Shown: positions 14,644-16,004 of the stretch, in pieces
Position numbering within the stretch: the first letter of the stretch is position 1
Layout: every line of letters starts with the position of its first letter
Assembly: GCA_020852775.1 (NCBI GenBank)
Contig: JADZAD010000179.1
Coordinates: 1-16,004, forward strand
DNA from: Anaerolineae bacterium
GTDB taxonomy: Bacteria > Chloroflexota > Anaerolineae > Aggregatilineales > UBA3940
Length of the DNA: 16,004 nt
Direction: 5' to 3'
Position numbers and translations under genes: made by a program
Notes under the pieces: generated by a model
What the model saw: only the letters and a program-made list of their open reading frames with translations
What the model was told of the DNA's origin: nothing
Databases searched by the model: none

Positions 14644-16004
14644 ATGGTACACCACGACATCTCAAACGCTGTTGTTCAGGCCGAAGCCCCGCATAACGCG
14701 TTCGTCTATATGCCGGATGGCACTGTCTGGCGTGCCCCGGTCGGAACGCCGCTCGAAGCCTATTTCGCGCGCGCCTACCCCGACACGATTCCCATGATGC
14801 GCCGCCCGGGAGCCGATCCGCACATCGTGGTGATTGCCGCGCTGGTCGATGGCGCCCTGCGTGAGCTGACCTATCCGATCACCCAGGACGCGCATGTCGA
14901 GCCGATCTACCTGTCCAGTAATGACGGGCTGCGTATTTACCGGCGCGCGCTCTCGCTCGTGCTGATCACCGCCGCGGATGAGCTTTATCCGGAGCGCAAG
15001 ATCACCATCGACCACTCGCTGCCTTTCGGCGGGTATTACTGCGCCGTGGTTCAGGGAGAGCCCTTTACCCCGGAGGAGATCGCACAGATCCGGGTGCGCA
15101 TGCAGGAGATCATCGACGCGAACGAGCCGATCGCACGCGCCAAAGTCCCGCTGGCGGATGCGGTCGCGCTGTTCAGGGAGCGCGGCGACGATGACAAGCT
15201 GCGCCTGATGGAGAACCGGCGCAAGGATTACCTTGTCCTCTACCGCCTGCGCCGGATGAGCGACTACTTCTATGGCTACATGGTGCCTTCAACCGGCTAC
15301 CTGGAGACCTTCGACCTGACGTGGGACGGGGACGGCTTCGTGCTGCACTACCCGCGCCGCCATGATCCGGCCTCGATCCAGCCCGCTGCAGCCCTGCCCA
15401 AGCTACGAATGATTTTTCACGAGGCGCGGGAGTGGAATGAACTGCTCGGCGCGGAAGATATCGGCATGCTGAATGAGGCGATCCGTAACGGGCGCGCCCG
15501 TGAGATCATCCTCGCCGCGGAGGCACTGCACGAAGGGCGCTTCGCGGATATCGCTGATATGGTCGTGGCGCGGCAGCCGGACGTGAAACTGGTGCTGATC
15601 TCCGGGCCGTCCTCCTCCGGCAAGACGACCAGCAGCAAGCGGCTGGCAGTACAGCTCCTGGCGCACGGGCTGCGCCCCTTCACGCTGGAGATGGACAACT
15701 ACTTCGTGGATCGCACCCTGACGCCGCGCAACGACAGGGGTGAATACGACTATGAGCACATCAAGACCGTTGACCTGGGACTGTTCAACGACCACCTGAA
15801 CAAGCTGATGAACGGGGAGGAAGTACGTATCCCGCACTTCAACTTCATTACGGGCAAGCGCGAGGAAGGTACCGAGACCTACCGCCTGACCGCGGATCAT
15901 GTCGTGATCGTCGAGGGCATCCACGGGCTGAACCCTGACCTTGTGCCGGGGATCAGGCCGGAGCGCCTCTTCCGCGTTTATGTCTCCTGCCTGACGCAGT
16001 TGAA
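14644..16004 (+). CDS. Uridine-kinase-family nucleoside kinase with TGS and ThrRS-like domains (3' partial)
   Basis: The frame is open from ATG 14644 to the window end (453 codons), so the C-terminus is missing. Parts in order: a TGS-like ubiquitin-fold region (about 15-100, with VDGALRELTYPITQDAHVEP); a region like the second additional domain of threonyl-tRNA synthetase (about 115-190), with DHSLPFGGYYC (123-133); a linking region; and a P-loop kinase with Walker A GPSSSGKTT (321-329), the substrate-loop motif MDNYFVDRTLTPRND (350-364) and VVIVEGIHGLNPDL. The same layout is known from Thermotoga-type uridine-kinase-related proteins. It probably phosphorylates a nucleoside, or possibly another small hydroxyl substrate, using ATP or GTP. 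GGAG at 14632-14635, 8 nt from the ATG, supports the start. It could act after uptake of nucleobases by the permease at 5680-7005, but the two are not in one operon. Confidence 0.88.
   Translation, partial: MVHHDISNAVVQAEAPHNAFVYMPDGTVWRAPVGTPLEAYFARAYPDTIPMMRRPGADPHIVVIAALVDGALRELTYPITQDAHVEPIYLSSNDGLRIYRRALSLVLITAADELYPERKITIDHSLPFGGYYCAVVQGEPFTPEEIAQIRVRMQEIIDANEPIARAKVPLADAVALFRERGDDDKLRLMENRRKDYLVLYRLRRMSDYFYGYMVPSTGYLETFDLTWDGDGFVLHYPRRHDPASIQPAAALPKLRMIFHEAREWNELLGAEDIGMLNEAIRNGRAREIILAAEALHEGRFADIADMVVARQPDVKLVLISGPSSSGKTTSSKRLAVQLLAHGLRPFTLEMDNYFVDRTLTPRNDRGEYDYEHIKTVDLGLFNDHLNKLMNGEEVRIPHFNFITGKREEGTETYRLTADHVVIVEGIHGLNPDLVPGIRPERLFRVYVSCLTQL

Overview
This GC-rich bacterial window is a chromosomal stretch of mostly metabolic genes. 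I see no phage, insertion sequence, plasmid, rRNA, tRNA or CRISPR signal. Lineage is inference only. A pyruvate dehydrogenase complex split around aspartate-pathway genes, an archaeal/fungal-type aspartate-semialdehyde dehydrogenase, paired DegV proteins, a TGS-domain nucleoside kinase and heptanucleotide repeats between genes would suit Chloroflexota (Anaerolineae-like). No marker gene is present to prove it.

Left block (1-5600, + strand): the 3' part of pdhA (E1 alpha), then pdhB (E1 beta), which overlaps it by 14 nt. A strong intrinsic terminator follows. Next come lysC (aspartate kinase), asd (aspartate-semialdehyde dehydrogenase) and pdhC (E2). The E2 of the complex is thus separated from its E1 partners by the first two steps of the lysine/threonine/methionine pathway. 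A perfect 11-bp hairpin at about 5639-5664 ends this block and also serves the convergent gene on its right.

Nucleobase block (5680-8797): an NCS2 uracil/xanthine-type permease (- strand) is divergent from a cytosine-deaminase/chlorohydrolase-type amidohydrolase (+ strand). The 271 bp between them hold a hairpin-rich permease leader ending in a terminator-like structure, and a TATAAT box on the amidohydrolase side. The 5' part of a TGS-domain uridine-kinase-family protein at the right edge (14644 onward) fits the same salvage theme, though it is not adjacent.

Right block (8801-14484, all - strand): degV, degV and a three-helix small membrane protein form one tight unit, in that transcriptional order. 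Upstream of it lie an amidase, a major facilitator transporter and a pentapeptide-repeat protein with a coiled-coil N-terminus.

The least ordinary thing here is in the 165 bp between the amidase and the degV pair. That gap is built almost entirely from two facing arrays of a degenerate 7-bp unit (NAGTTNN, mostly TAGTTNN). One array runs into the amidase reading frame and supplies its stop codon; the other runs into the ribosome binding site of degV. A shorter cluster with the same 7-bp TAG spacing begins exactly at the pdhC stop codon. I found no gene cluster that looks like a new defence, secretion or biosynthetic system.
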